Below, in pieces: positions 9,241 through 20,192 of a stretch of 64,000 nucleotides of DNA. Position 1 is the first letter of the stretch, and every line of letters starts with the position of its first letter. The stretch comes from Cladochytrium replicatum (lineage: Eukaryota; Chytridiomycota; Chytridiomycetes; Cladochytriales; Cladochytriaceae). The notes beneath the pieces are model-generated. The model saw only the letters and a program-made list of their open reading frames with translations, was not told where the DNA came from and did no database searches. The translations under genes and the position numbers were made by a program. Where the stretch lies: positions 186,001 to 250,000 of the forward strand of contig JAHLKD010000052.1 of the NCBI GenBank assembly GCA_025526935.1, read 5' to 3'.

Positions 9241-11051
9241 TCGAAATGGGACAGAGTTTTAGCTTTGGTTGGTGAACTTGGCGTCGACATTGGGCCAGTG
9301 TGAGCTTGCAAGGATCAAGTGGGCTTGTTTTGGATACAATGTCGGTAATGGAATATATCAAGGGGACTGGTGATAGAGTTACTCAATGCACGAGCAAGAG
9401 ATGTGGCTTACCATAAAATAGTGTCTAGTTCATTTGGATTGAGTCAACTAACTGCGAGGGTTGTGTGGGAGGTACTGAGCAAGTATTCCACAAACAAATA
9501 CATAATCTTGAAGTTGCCATTCTCCAAGTCATTGTCTACCCCGAAGTCAATCTCACTGAACGGTACTCCACAAGTGGGCCAACTGTATCACTGGAATCAC
9601 TGACATTGTTCACAATGTTGCAATCATTGTCACCAGAAAGTGGTTCTTTACGGTGTTTGTCCTTGTTGCCATCCTCATTAACATCCTCGTTGCCATCCTC
9701 GTTATCATCCACTATCCTCGTTCGCAAAGAACTGAGCATTAACTTGGGCACTACCACGTATTAACATTGCAATAAGCACAACTTCGCTCATAGAACGAGA
9801 TTACTACTGGTCCAACGTATCCGCGCGGCACTCCCAGAGTGTGCATTGAGGTTAAAAGCTCCGCAAAGGGCGGAGTTCAGTAAAGCTGCACTTGACGCGC
9901 CAAGTGAGCGTGCATTAGAGGTCCAAAGTTCGCGTGGAGTACCAACGGGAAGAATCTCTGGAGAAAGAAGTACCCCGTACGAAAGATAGCTTGGAAACAG
10001 ACGCGGTCTATGGCTTCCACTTAAGGGCTCTGATCAAAGACAAAATCGATATAGGTTTGAGGAATTTACTGATTCTTTGTCTGCACTCTCCTCCTCCGAT
10101 GTCTCAAAACTTCTTTTCCATATGAAGCGTAGGAAAATAAGGGCCTTCTCAGCATGCGCTCTCAGCAACACTCCAGAAGCTCTTGAAGCATATGCAACCC
10201 AGTTCGAGAGAGTTACGGCGGTTACGGGTGGGCCTATCCGGTCCTGCCCGAGCAGGTGACATTGCACCGTCCTCCCGCGCCAGGTGATCACTATTTTCGA
10301 CTCCGACAAACTACGTGCGGAGCTCCTGGTCCCGGGCGCGACACAATTGGCACCCCTCCTTATGGGTTCACTGGTGCTTGTTGGGATTGGTGGAGGCGAA
10401 GTATGGGCGGAGTATTCAGGCAAAGCCTTTGTGTCACTTTGACTACATGGCGAGACAAAGTTAGAACATTCATTATTACGTTTTTGTTTACTTATCGTTT
10501 ATTGTTCCAACCTTGATTTACGGAATGTTGGAGGGTTGTTTCACCCGCCCTTGTTTAAGTACGAGTTTTTCCCTATCAATAAACTCTTCGGTACTCTACA
10601 TTGGGTCACTGTCTGCAGTATCGTTAAAACGATCTCGAGCTCATTGTAAAGAGCTTACCCACCAACAGGTACACATAGCCTGCATTCTAACAGTGCTTTC
10701 TCGGGTTCTTGGTTTTTTGTGCTCTTTTCGGTTCGATGCCGCTTATCGCCGGGTGCGCTGGCGGGGTATAAAATACATCCTTCTTAAATTTCTGGAGAAA
10801 GAGCGTGACATCGCCATTCTTAAGTGGTGTTTCGCAGCCTGTCCATGGGACATGAGTTCGAACGCAGTTGCGAATGTGATCCACTGGATCCTCAGGCTTC
10901 TCGACAAGATTAAGGCACAGTTCTTTCAAGAAATTTATGACACCTAAAAGTAATGCCTTATAATCGGCAAAGATCACTTATGATTTGTTTTCTACACCTA
11001 GATACTTAAATGGCCCAACCTATTATCACGTGATCGTTAAATCCTGTCAAA
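9241..11051. other. Gene-poor region with scattered coding-like fragments
   Basis: Several open frames are present but none forms a gene with start, domain and splice sites. The minus frame 10034-10423 starts with PEYSAHTSPPPIP, which shares DNA with a second locus at 17661-17712 and so marks a dispersed repeat. The minus frame 10687-10977 has a reasonable composition (LKELCLNLVEKPEDPVDHIR) but no recognised family. The segment 9660-9720 is an imperfect run of short repeats (CATCCTCGTTGC type) encoding an Asp/Asn/Glu-rich peptide on the minus strand. Confidence 0.4.
10376..10427 (-). repeat. Dispersed repeat copy A (PEYS repeat)
   Basis: About 45 bases, reading AAGGCTTTGCCTGAATACTC at the start on the minus strand and continuing through CGCCTCCACCAATCCCA, recur with few changes on the plus strand at 17661-17712. 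Both copies are open in the same frame and encode PEYSxHxSPPPIP, suggesting a shared mobile-element reading frame rather than chance. Confidence 0.6.
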
Positions 11052-12761
11052 ATGTCCCTGCTCGGTTTGGTCGTTCCTTTCGCGGTGCTGCTGATGGCAG
11101 TTCTCTTTTCCGACTGGATCGATTATTCAGCGAGATCTACCGTTCAGAATCATTCGCCCTCGGATGTGGATCAACCCCCAAAGTTTTTGCCAGACTTTCC
11201 GCTCGACAATCCGAATCGAACATGGGCAGGTTACGATTACTGCCAAGCTCAGATGCCGTCCAAGGCGAAACTTGAGAAGCCAGTGAGTGTATCTAGTGTG
11301 TGCCAATGATTGATCTAATCAATGCCTGATCCCAGCATCGGGACGCGAAACTACATCAATTGCATGTGTTCTTTCGCCACGGAGATCGCTCGCCAGCGCA
11401 TCAGCTACCAAACGAAGACAATATCGAGTGGATGAATTGCTATCCTGCCGATGAACTTCTTCAACTTACACCACTGAATCCAGATGAGCCAGCCAGGCGT
11501 GTTTTCCGACGCGTCAACGATGATATGCCGTCCAGCGACTTTGAGCGGGCTGGGTTCTGGAAAGGAGACTGTGGAGCTGGGCAGTTGACTTGGAAAGGAC
11601 ATCTTCAGACCTTTGCTTTGGGGACAGCTTTGAGGAGTGTGTATCTTGAGCGACCGGATTTGTGGGAATCGCTGCCAACAGTTGATGAAGCTTACGTCCG
11701 ATCAACAGATGTCTGGTATATAACTTATCACCTGAAATTCATGTTCGTGCTCAACTAATAAAAACAGGCGAACGATACAATCGGCTCAGAGCATGGTGTC
11801 AGCACTCTTCCCTGCAAAAGATGCGCCGTCCTCATACACCAAAAACGCTCCAACCATCCATGTTCGTCCACGGCAAGTGGACACACTCACCGTCTTCATA
11901 CCACCGTTCTGCCCACGTCTGAACGAGCTCACCGCCAAACGTCGCGGATCTTCCCTCCGAGATATCACTCCAGAAGGCGCGATCCCTCCCGATTCTGCCG
12001 CAATTAAGAAAGATAGTGATGCCCTCGCGATGCTCAAAAAGGTCGAAGATATTTTGCTACCACACGACGTATCTGGGTCACCAGAAAAAGGATGGACAAC
12101 CACGTTCTATTTGCAGCGGTACTTTGACACGTTCCAAACGCGGGCATGTCATTCAAAGCCAATGCCCTGTGGACCCACGGGAAATCGATGCATAGACGAG
12201 GAAACAGCGGAAAAAATCAAGTATCTGTCGGAGTGGCAGATCTGGTATGAGTATCTGTCGGCTCGAGCGAGGAGTCCGGAGGAGGCAAAGTTGCGGTTCG
12301 GACCGCTGATGCGAGACGTGGTTACTTCGATGCAATCACCGGCGATCGAAGGGCCAGCTGATCATGTCCAGCCAAAACCGCACGATCCGCTAACACACTC
12401 CACACACTCCGACCAGCCGTCATTGAGACGCCGAGATCAGTCGAACAAATTGAAGCGCGTATTCCTGTACAGTGCCCATGATACAACGCTGTCAGGTTTG
12501 CTAGGCATCTTCTTGGAGCTTGGAGAGCGTTGGCCACCTTATGCCTCGATACTAGCAGTCGAAGTTTGGAATGTACCAACGAACTCCCCTGAGAGCGGAT
12601 CCGCAGCAAAGCTCGACCGATGGGTGCGGGTGATGTACAATGACCGAGTTCTCAAGAGTTGGTGTGACAACAAGGACGGCTTCTGCACGATGGATCACTT
12701 TCTGCGATTCCTGGATCCAGTTCTTCCCAAGAACTTTGCACGCGAGTGTGCCATGAAATAA
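11052..12761 (+). CDS. Histidine acid phosphatase (clade 2), membrane-anchored or secreted
   Basis: Three exons (11052-11282, 11336-11715, 11768-12761) encode about 535 residues. The N-terminus MSLLGLVVPFAVLLMAVLF is a signal peptide or signal anchor. Exon 2 opens with LHQLHVFFRHGDRSP, the RHGxRxP motif holding the phosphate-accepting histidine; VFLYSAHDTTLSGLLG near the C-terminus supplies the catalytic HD. Pairs of cysteines (FQTRACHSKPMPCGP, NRCIDEE) fit an extracytoplasmic enzyme with disulfides. The layout resembles the ACPL2/2-phosphoxylose phosphatase and acid phosphatase branch rather than short phytases, but substrate specificity cannot be read from the sequence. Splice sites are CCA/GTGAGT..CCCAG and TG/GTATAT..AACAG, both in frame. 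The gene is followed after 190 bases by MTHFR on the same strand. Confidence 0.87.
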
Positions 12762-12951
12762 CCCAAACAAAAGTCTGAAAAACCTCCCGAGCCAAACTGC
12801 AAAATCGACGTTCTCCCCAACGAGTGGGAAACACGGCTCGCGAAAAGCACGTGTTCAAAGCGAATCCAAATTTGATTTATAAAAATAATATTGATCAATA
12901 TCTCAGATATCTCAGAGCTTGCATCCTGTCATCGCAAAACTCGGAAGTCCA

Positions 12952-15941
12952 ATGAAGGTGGCCACTAAGATCGCTAAGGCTGAAGGTACGACGATCTGTC
13001 CCACACTTTAACACTCCTCATCCATTATTTTATGTGCACTAGCCGAGGGCCGGTGTTTCTGGTCGTTCGAGTACTTCCCTCCCAAAACCGAAATCGGTGT
13101 CAACAACCTCTATGACCGCATGGTACGCATTGTGGTGTCGTGCGCTCGTCGCATCCTGTATGCACGGAGCTTTCCCGAATACTATTTGATTCCACATTTC
13201 CCATTTTACCCTTACAGGAACGCATGTATGCATTGGGACCAGAGTTCGTGGACGTGACATGGGGTGCTGGTGGATCTACCTCGGACCTTACCATTCAGGT
13301 AAGGCTATGTGATACTTCAGCCTTTCACGGTTGGTCTTACAGGCAAGTTATCGCGTCACTAGATCTGTACCACAGCTCAGTCTGCCTACGGTCTTGAATC
13401 GGTAAGCTTGTGCTTTACGTAATCAATATCTCCGGTCGCTGACACGTTCCTTTCTCTTCGCCGCTTCGTGATCGACACAGGTTATGCACCTGTTAGTACA
13501 TTTTTCTTATTGGGTATTATTTTGAGACATGAGTTACTAACATGGCTCTTTCGCATTTAGGACATGTACAAACATGCCACGTGAAAAGATCGATTACGCC
13601 CTCTCGGAAGCAAAGGCCGCCGGAATCCAGAACATCCTAGCTCTCCGCGGAGACCCCCCAAAAGGCCAGGGAACATGGACGGCCATTGACACTGGCTTCG
13701 CTTACGCTACCGACCTAGTGAAATACATTCGCCAGCAGTACGGCGATTACTTCTGCATTGGTGTCGCAGGTAGAACACCTAAACAAGCTCTTGCGGAGCC
13801 AGATGTAATTTTCTTGATTTTTGTGAAGCATACCCCGAAGGCCACCCCGACAATGCTGATCTCGAGGCAGAGATGAAGCACTTGAAAGAGAAGGTTGACG
13901 CTGGCGCCGACTACATCGTGACCCAGTTGTTTTACGACTGCGACATGTACTTGAAGTGGGAGAAAAACTGCCGTGCATATGGTAAGATGAAAATTGCCCG
14001 ATGAAATTTTCTACAAGGCAACTATCATTGTGTTTTTTTTCACAGGCATCACTATCCCCATCCTCCCTGGGATCATGCCCATCCAAGCATATGGCGGCTT
14101 TAAACGCATGACTACCCTCTGCAAGACCGCCGTTCCCGCCAAAATTACCTCTGAACTAGAACCCATCAAGGTTCGCTTTAATCACTCCATATCCTGAGAA
14201 TTTTGACTCACCAAATCAATTCGGATTTCAGGAGGATGATAAGGCGGTTAAGGATTATGGCGTTCAGTGTGCCATCGACATGTGCAATTATCTTAAGTCA
14301 AATGGTATCCGTGGATTCCACTTCTACACCATGAACCTCGAGAAATCTGTTCGTCTCATTCTCGAGGGCCTCGGGTTCGTTGCACCCATCGACGTTGCGA
14401 AGCCATTGCCATGGACACCTGTAAGTAGAACACCCCATTTGTGATTTCGACGGGTGCAAGAGACCAGAAAATGGGAGTATGGTGTTACACCGCGCGTGTG
14501 TTTGTGAGGAGCGACGAGGGGCATCTGTTATGTTTGTTTTTTTGGTCTGATGCAACATTTTGCAACCATGTGATTTCGGACGTTGACCAACACACAGTCC
14601 TTGGCCAAAAACCGCGAAAAGGAAAATGTACGTCCGATCTTTTGGAAGAATCGCACTCGGAGCTACATCTTGCGGACGGAGGCGTGGGACGACTTCCCGA
14701 ACGGTCGGTGGGGCGACTCGCGATCGCCTGGTAAGCGAAGCTCGACCTTACCTAGGTTTACTTTTGCTGACCATCAATCAAAATAGCGTATGGTGAAATC
14801 GATGGCTACGGCGTGTCGTTGAAAAGCACGGTAAATGATTCTGAATTCAACAATGGAGCTCGTAATTTACATTTGGGTTTGTTCAAGGCGCAAGAAGCCC
14901 TTGCGATGTGGGGAACTCCGACGAAGGTTGGAGAGATCGCCCAGCTATTTGTCAAGTATTGCCACAACGAGCTCTCGTCACTACCGTGGAGTGACACGCC
15001 TTTGGCCCCTGAGGTAAGCAACCGTTTGTGTTTTCAATTCAGTTTGGAGAGGATCCGTATGCGTTAGCACACATCTCCTATTTTTCTTCACAAAGTATCG
15101 GACATGGTTAGCATTTGTTCCACACACTTTCGCATTTGGATTCTTCATTCTATCTTCAAAATTCTTCGTACGTGCGGTCATTTTTTATCAACAAATTACC
15201 TTCTGCTTGTCATCTTCCGCACCCCTTTTTGTTGTGCGTTCGTGTTCTAGAGTATTATGCCGATCCCTCACCAAAACAAAACGTAATTCGCATCACTTAA
15301 AGTCTGAAGCGATCCGGGAACGTCTCGCCGATATCAATGCCCGCGGATTCTTGACGATCAACTCGCAGCCCGCCGTTGATGGTGTGCCTTCCAGCAACCC
15401 TGTGTTTGGATGGGGACCCAAGAACGGATTCTGCTACCAGAAGGTAATCCCATTCTCAAGGCAACAATTGACGCGGTGCTGAGACAGGAATTTTGTTGAT
15501 AGGCATACCTTGAGTTCTTCGTGTCGCCCGATCGTCTGGACGAGCTCGTTGAGAAGATCACCCAGCACCCCTTCATCACCTTCTTTGCGGTGAACAAGCA
15601 GGGTGATCTGAGGACCAACACGGAGAGCGACGGTCCGAACGCAGTGACATGGGGCGTGTTCCCCGGCCAGGAAATCGTGCAGCCTACAGTTGTCGAAGCG
15701 ATCAGTTTCATGGCATGGAAGGTACGATTCGAACGTCTTGTTTATGCTTCAGACAAGGAATTTATATCGTTTGCGCTAACAGGACGAGGCATACGAGTTG
15801 TGGAACAAGTGGGCCGAACTTTACCCCCAAGACTCCATTAGTCGCAAGCTCATCGAGAGCGTAAACGACACATGGTACCTTGTCAACGTGGTGGACAACA
15901 ACTTCAAGGATGAGTTCGGCATCTACGAAATCTTCCAATGA
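12952..15941 (+). CDS. Methylenetetrahydrofolate reductase (MTHFR)
   Basis: Reduces 5,10-methylene-THF to 5-methyl-THF, the methyl donor for methionine synthesis. The start ATG 12952 gives [20 protein letters not shown] with the family's F-E-Y-F-P-P-K-T sequence at the next splice. The TIM-barrel domain follows: [56 protein letters not shown] and ILPGIMPI, all typical FAD/folate-site segments. The eukaryotic C-terminal regulatory domain is also present ([75 protein letters not shown]), which in this family binds S-adenosylmethionine in animals and related forms in fungi. The protein ends YEIFQ at TGA 15939-15941, about 610 residues from roughly 12 exons. One intron (about 15013-15302) is near 290 bases, several times longer than the others. 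Confidence 0.93.
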
Positions 15942-16229
15942 ACAGAAGTCTGCTCGGATGTTTTATTGATGGTTTCCTTGAAAGCCTTGAATATTTGAAA
16001 AACTTTTTGTGTTTTGTGTGTTGTAAAAGTCTCTCCCGGAACATTTTTCAGGCCAGTGGCACAAAGTCGCCAACCTTCAGTGTTTCTTTCTCTATCGCAG
16101 TTGCACAATTCAATGTAGTAACTTTCTAGCTCGTCATGCCCAAGGATTTCTTTGCTCAAAATAGACTTGAAAAATGAAGACAAATATTGGCAATAATGCA
16201 ACATCTAGTAAATCGTGTTTGGCATCATT

Positions 16230-16619
16230 TCAGGTGAGCTTCAGGTTTGGGTTGTCTATGAAAAGTTCAACCAGCGGCTGCCAATCCGTGTCATTCCCGG
16301 AATTGATGCTCCTGAAGAACGCTCCCGCCGCTGCCTCCGCCTGCCCAGTATGCAAGAACGAGAAAGCAAGGAGATGTTGTGCTTCCCGCTTTGTCCGTTC
16401 GTTCCGAAGCGCGGGAGCAACACATTCGATCACAGAGTGGAAGTCTTTGAGCTTATAAAACCCCCGGGCCGCATACAGCCAGCCAATCGCGTCTTCATTA
16501 AAGGTTACATCTATGAATTTTTCCAGGATAATGTCTGCAAAGTTACCTTTCGGACAGAATCCAATTGTTTGGGCGAGTTGCTCACGGATGGGCTTCCGTT
16601 GGTCCATGTGGTGTGGCAC
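16230..16619 (-). CDS. Small TPR-like helical protein, unknown function
   Basis: An intronless frame of 129 residues starting MPHHMDQRKPIREQLAQTIG. The middle and end contain two helix-turn-helix units of tetratricopeptide type: AIGWLYAARGFYKLKDFHSV and EAQHLLAFSFLHTGQAEAAA, with the small/large residue spacing of TPRs (A at 8 and 20, G at turn). It is convergent with MTHFR, with a 288-base spacer. The composition and absence of internal stops on this strand, while the other strand frames look random, support coding. I cannot name an orthologue; short TPR proteins often act as co-chaperone or intraflagellar adaptors, but nothing here fixes a role. Confidence 0.65.
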   Translation of the reverse strand: MPHHMDQRKPIREQLAQTIGFCPKGNFADIILEKFIDVTFNEDAIGWLYAARGFYKLKDFHSVIECVAPALRNERTKREAQHLLAFSFLHTGQAEAAAGAFFRSINSGNDTDWQPLVELFIDNPNLKLT

Positions 16620-17004
16620 AGCTCGCGTTTTGTACTTTGTTTTGTATTTCTTTATCGTCTATTGTAAGGGAAACGTAATGGAACGTGGATTGAAAGTGCT
16701 GGAAATTTTGTAGAGGATTGTCTGGTGCGTTGGGATTGTCTGGACAAATCTTGTTCAAGGGGACACTTCTCCTGCGCTCAATAGACAGAACTGATCTCAC
16801 CAATCCCTTCAAGCTTCAACTCCACACTTCTGAATCAAATACTTATCTTACAGAAAAGGTGTTGATGGTAATCCGCTTTTCTTTCCCTCAAAGATCTGGG
16901 GGATAATAGATTTCGTAAAGATGCAGACAGTTAATGACCTCCTGGAGTTGAAGATCACCCTAAATTTGGACCCGAGCAGAAGCGATTTTATCTATGCTCT
17001 ATTC

Positions 17005-17090
17005 TCCCTACTTGCTTGACATTGCAACACTCTCACTACTTGTTTGACATTGCAACACTCTCCCTACTTGTTCGGCATTACAACACACAT
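17005..17090. repeat. 28-base tandem repeat, three copies
   Basis: Three consecutive units of the form TCCCTACTTGCTTGACATTG followed by CAACACTC, with a few substitutions in each; the last copy is the most diverged (CATTACAACAC). Confidence 0.7.
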
Positions 17091-17660
17091 TGATTCCCAT
17101 TACACAGTTAGTAGGTTAAACAAGTGGTTCTTAAACAAATTGTTTACCATACCGACTTTGGTACAGGTTCAATAAGTACGTCAGTTGCACAGCATCAATT
17201 AATGAACTGAATATAACACTCCATTTGACAAGTTGTATATCAGCAAAAAAAATGAACGGCCAGGGTGCCTGGGATAAAGAAATTCGAAGCTACTTCCCCC
17301 TCTAGTAAACATGCTAGCCCTGTCTAATCATACAGGTTGGAGCCCCTTGTAGCCTAATAATCAGACAGGCTATATACTACACCCAAGCTGGTCTGGCAAC
17401 CAGGGAACGCTGTGGTCAAAGACATTGGTCACATCAACTCCTATATTCAAGTGTGAACAGTGCATGTGGGCATACCTGTGGTCAAAGACATTGGCAACAT
17501 CAACTCAAAGGACCAAGCCACACCACATCCCCCACTAAATGCCACCATCACTCCAGACAGAACCTGCCAAACATGGAAATAAATACAAGAAATACAAGTC
17601 CATAAGTAAGAAGGAAGAAGGATTGACAAAAAACTCTCAGGTCAAAGAGAAAATGCAACC

Positions 17661-17712
17661 CAAGGCTTTGCCTGAATACTCCACCCATTCTTCGCCTCCA
17701 CCAATCCCAAAA
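17661..17712 (+). repeat. Dispersed repeat copy B (PEYS repeat)
   Basis: The plus-strand counterpart of the segment at 10376-10427, beginning AAGGCTTTGCCTGAATACTC and encoding PEYSTHSSPPPIP. The two copies lie 7 kb apart in opposite orientation. Confidence 0.6.
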
Positions 17713-18059
17713 TGCAATAGGTAAGCATGTAACCCAGTTTTGTTAATCCCTGACTATCTTTTAATGTTCTTACTCCAAACTGGGCAGTGGTCTGTCAGAG
17801 GAAAGTAAAAACGGCGGTGATACTATAAACCACCCCTGGGATGATCACACAATTGTCTGGTGGACTTTGGAGGCTGTATAATGACACAATATGCTTTTAA
17901 CCACAGTGGATTCAGATACAGTAGAACAGAGATATTTACATGAACACTTGTGTCTGTGTGGACAGTGTGTTATTAGAAACACTATCATAAAAAGAAACAA
18001 AACTCCACTGAACAATCACAAGTTGATAGGTGGAACAGCCCAAATCAGCTTCTGTATCT

Positions 18060-19684
18060 GGTTCATATCGTCAGAGTCCTATCCACCACTGGTTACGTCC
18101 TTCGTCAACCCAGTCCTGATGAACCAATCGATGTCGTCATTTGAAAGCATGAAATCCTTGGCTAAACCTGTCTTCCAAGGATTCCAATCCACCTCAGGGA
18201 GCGTGATGGATGACAGATGCCCGATGTATGCCTTCCAGAACCTTAGCCACTCAGAATGATATGCATCCACTAATGCTCTGAACGTGGGATAGATTGTGGC
18301 AGACGTACTTAATTGTTGTGCCGTATCCAGTTTCCAAGCTAAATGTGCACCCTAAGAAGAGTAAGGCTGCTCCGAGCACTGCTACTTGAAGTTGATGTTC
18401 GGCTTGAGCTGTCGTCAGATTCAACAAATATGGGCCGTAAGAACTCATTTTGGGAGAGGGCTTTGTAGTTAATGCTGACGTACTTGATTGATGGTGGAAG
18501 AGACGGCAATTTAAGGTCATAAATAACCTCATTGATCTTATGCATCTGGAAGCAGATGCCCTGGATGACCTCTTTCACTAAAAGGATAGCCGTACGACAG
18601 TGCTGCTGCAGGCTAAGCAATGCAAGGGAACTGGTTGGAGAACTGGTTCGATGTACCTTCGGAATTCTACCAATCCCCTTGATAGCCGACGATATGCTTA
18701 TTGGGCCGCCTGTTGATGTTGGCGCCGCAGGTGCTCAGCTTCTGAATGACCAGCCTGTCGTTTCAGAGGAGCAAGCTCTCCCTGCAGGGCGGTCACACGT
18801 GATGTCCATTGTGAAATCTCCTGGGAAGCCGCCTGCTTCTCCCTTTCCATTGCAGCAGTGATCTCCCTGAATCTTGCTAGCTCTTTGTGCTCGCTGTGCT
18901 GAATCAATGCACCCGCCCTGCCCGATTCATCAATGAGAGCCTTCTCTCGCACATCTGCTGCGATGCGGGTCCTTCTCTCGTTCATTGCAGTCTCTTCAAG
19001 ATCTTTTGTCATGTACAACAGTCGTTCTGACTGTTTGAGGACCTCTTTTGTCCTTTAACGGTCCTCATCTGCTCATTTGATGGTCGCTTGGAACTCGTCA
19101 ACCTTTGCAGTGACAGGCATTCCTCTGTAAATGCCGTACTTGTGTCCCTGCCGCCTGTAAAAGTCCAGAATTGTTGTGTCCTTCTGAAAGGAAGAGCTTT
19201 TCAAGCACTCCATACGATCGGCATTTGCTGCTGTTATGAACTCCGTTTGTCCACTGCATTCGTCGTGAATTTCATTGAGGGCTTGACGAACTAGCTTGCT
19301 GTCCAGAGTTAAGTCGGTTGATCAACCCTTGAAGAACAATCTTGGCCGCATTCATCACGATTTGTTTGACAGTTGCTGATGAAGTCCTCCGAGTTGTAGC
19401 TGTAGCCGCTAGTTTGAATTTTCGATACCAAAGTCGTATGTCTGAAGCAGGACAGAGTCCGTCGATGAGCAAATAGTCAGCATCCCCTTTAGTACCACGT
19501 TGCGCCGGTTTCTTTGAAGGAACTGTTGATTTGATATCTGTCGATTTGACATCAAGTCTGCTTCTTCCACTTCAGAACCCGATCCCAGAGATGTTTCAGG
19601 TGCAGTCACCAGTTCTGCACTTGATTCTCTTTCAGATGATGTTTCGGATTGTTTCAAAGCTCGCTTCTTTGTAGTTCGAGGCAT
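18060..19684 (-). pseudogene. Decayed coiled-coil protein gene of unknown family
   Basis: The minus strand starts at ATG 19682-19684 (MPRTTKKRALKQSETSSERE), a basic then acidic, Ser-rich N-terminus. About one base shift later the frame continues as STVPSKKPAQRGTKGDADYL and LIDGLCPASDIRLWYRKFKL, then after another shift LDSKLVRQALNEIHDECSGQ and DFYRRQGHKYGIYRGMPVTA up to a stop near 19078. It resumes as a coiled coil (NERRTRIAADVREKALIDES, FREITAAMEREKQAASQEIS) near 19010-18700. Further pieces occur near 18480 (LKLPSLPPSIKYVSINYKAL) and 18270 (YHSEWLRFWKAYIGHLSSIT). The order and strand are constant, and at least three frame changes separate the parts, so this reads as one dead gene of some 500 residues. 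The family is not recognised. It adjoins the hAT element and may have been carried or interrupted by transposition. Confidence 0.5.
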
Positions 19685-19858
19685 GGTGTTGGTAATGTTT
19701 GTTGTGGGAAGATACTGGCCCGACGGTCTTAGCCGGAATGTTACAGGAATGAACGCTATAATACTTCCCTGACACTATAGTTTTCTACCCAATCTGAAAA
19801 TAATAAGCTAGGGAAGAAACTGTCTACCCAGACAGACACAGTGACACTCAGTCTCCCA

Positions 19859-20190
19859 GATTCTGTCCACCCGGACACTTTCTCAACTTATTAACAGTAA
19901 TTCAGTAATTTCTATCAGGTACAGCAAACCTCTCTACAAATACTATTGGCAATAGGATTCTGTCCACCCGGACACTTTCTCAACTCATTGACGGTACTTC
20001 ACTGATCCCTATCCAGTACAACCAACCTCTCTACAAATACTACTCGCAATAGGATTCTGTCCACCCGGACACTTTCTCAACTCATTGACGGTACTTCAGT
20101 AATCTCTTTCAGGTACAGCTAACCTCTCTACAAATACAACTCGCAATAGGATTCTGTCCAGGCAGACACTTTCTCAACTCCTGGACGGTA
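19859..20190. repeat. 97-base tandem subterminal repeats of the hAT element
   Basis: GATTCTGTCCACCCGGACAC begins units at 19859, 19956, 20053 and (as GATTCTGTCCAGGCAGACAC) 20150, an exact 97-base period. Each unit also has CTTTCTCAACTCATTGACGG and a conserved end CCTCTCTACAAATACTA. The core CTGTCCACCYGGACAC is itself a partial palindrome, as expected of a transposase-binding site. Confidence 0.85.
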
Positions 20191-20192
20191 CT

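Larger units (their letters stand above)
16620..18059. other. Repeat-rich spacer without a gene
   Basis: Contains the tandem repeat at 17005-17090, a duplicated 30-base segment (GTGGTCAAAGACATTGG at 17411 and 17471), and the PEYS dispersed repeat at 17661-17712. Open frames are short and not splice-compatible. It lies between the small TPR gene and the decayed coiled-coil gene and looks like transposon-derived filler. Confidence 0.45.
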
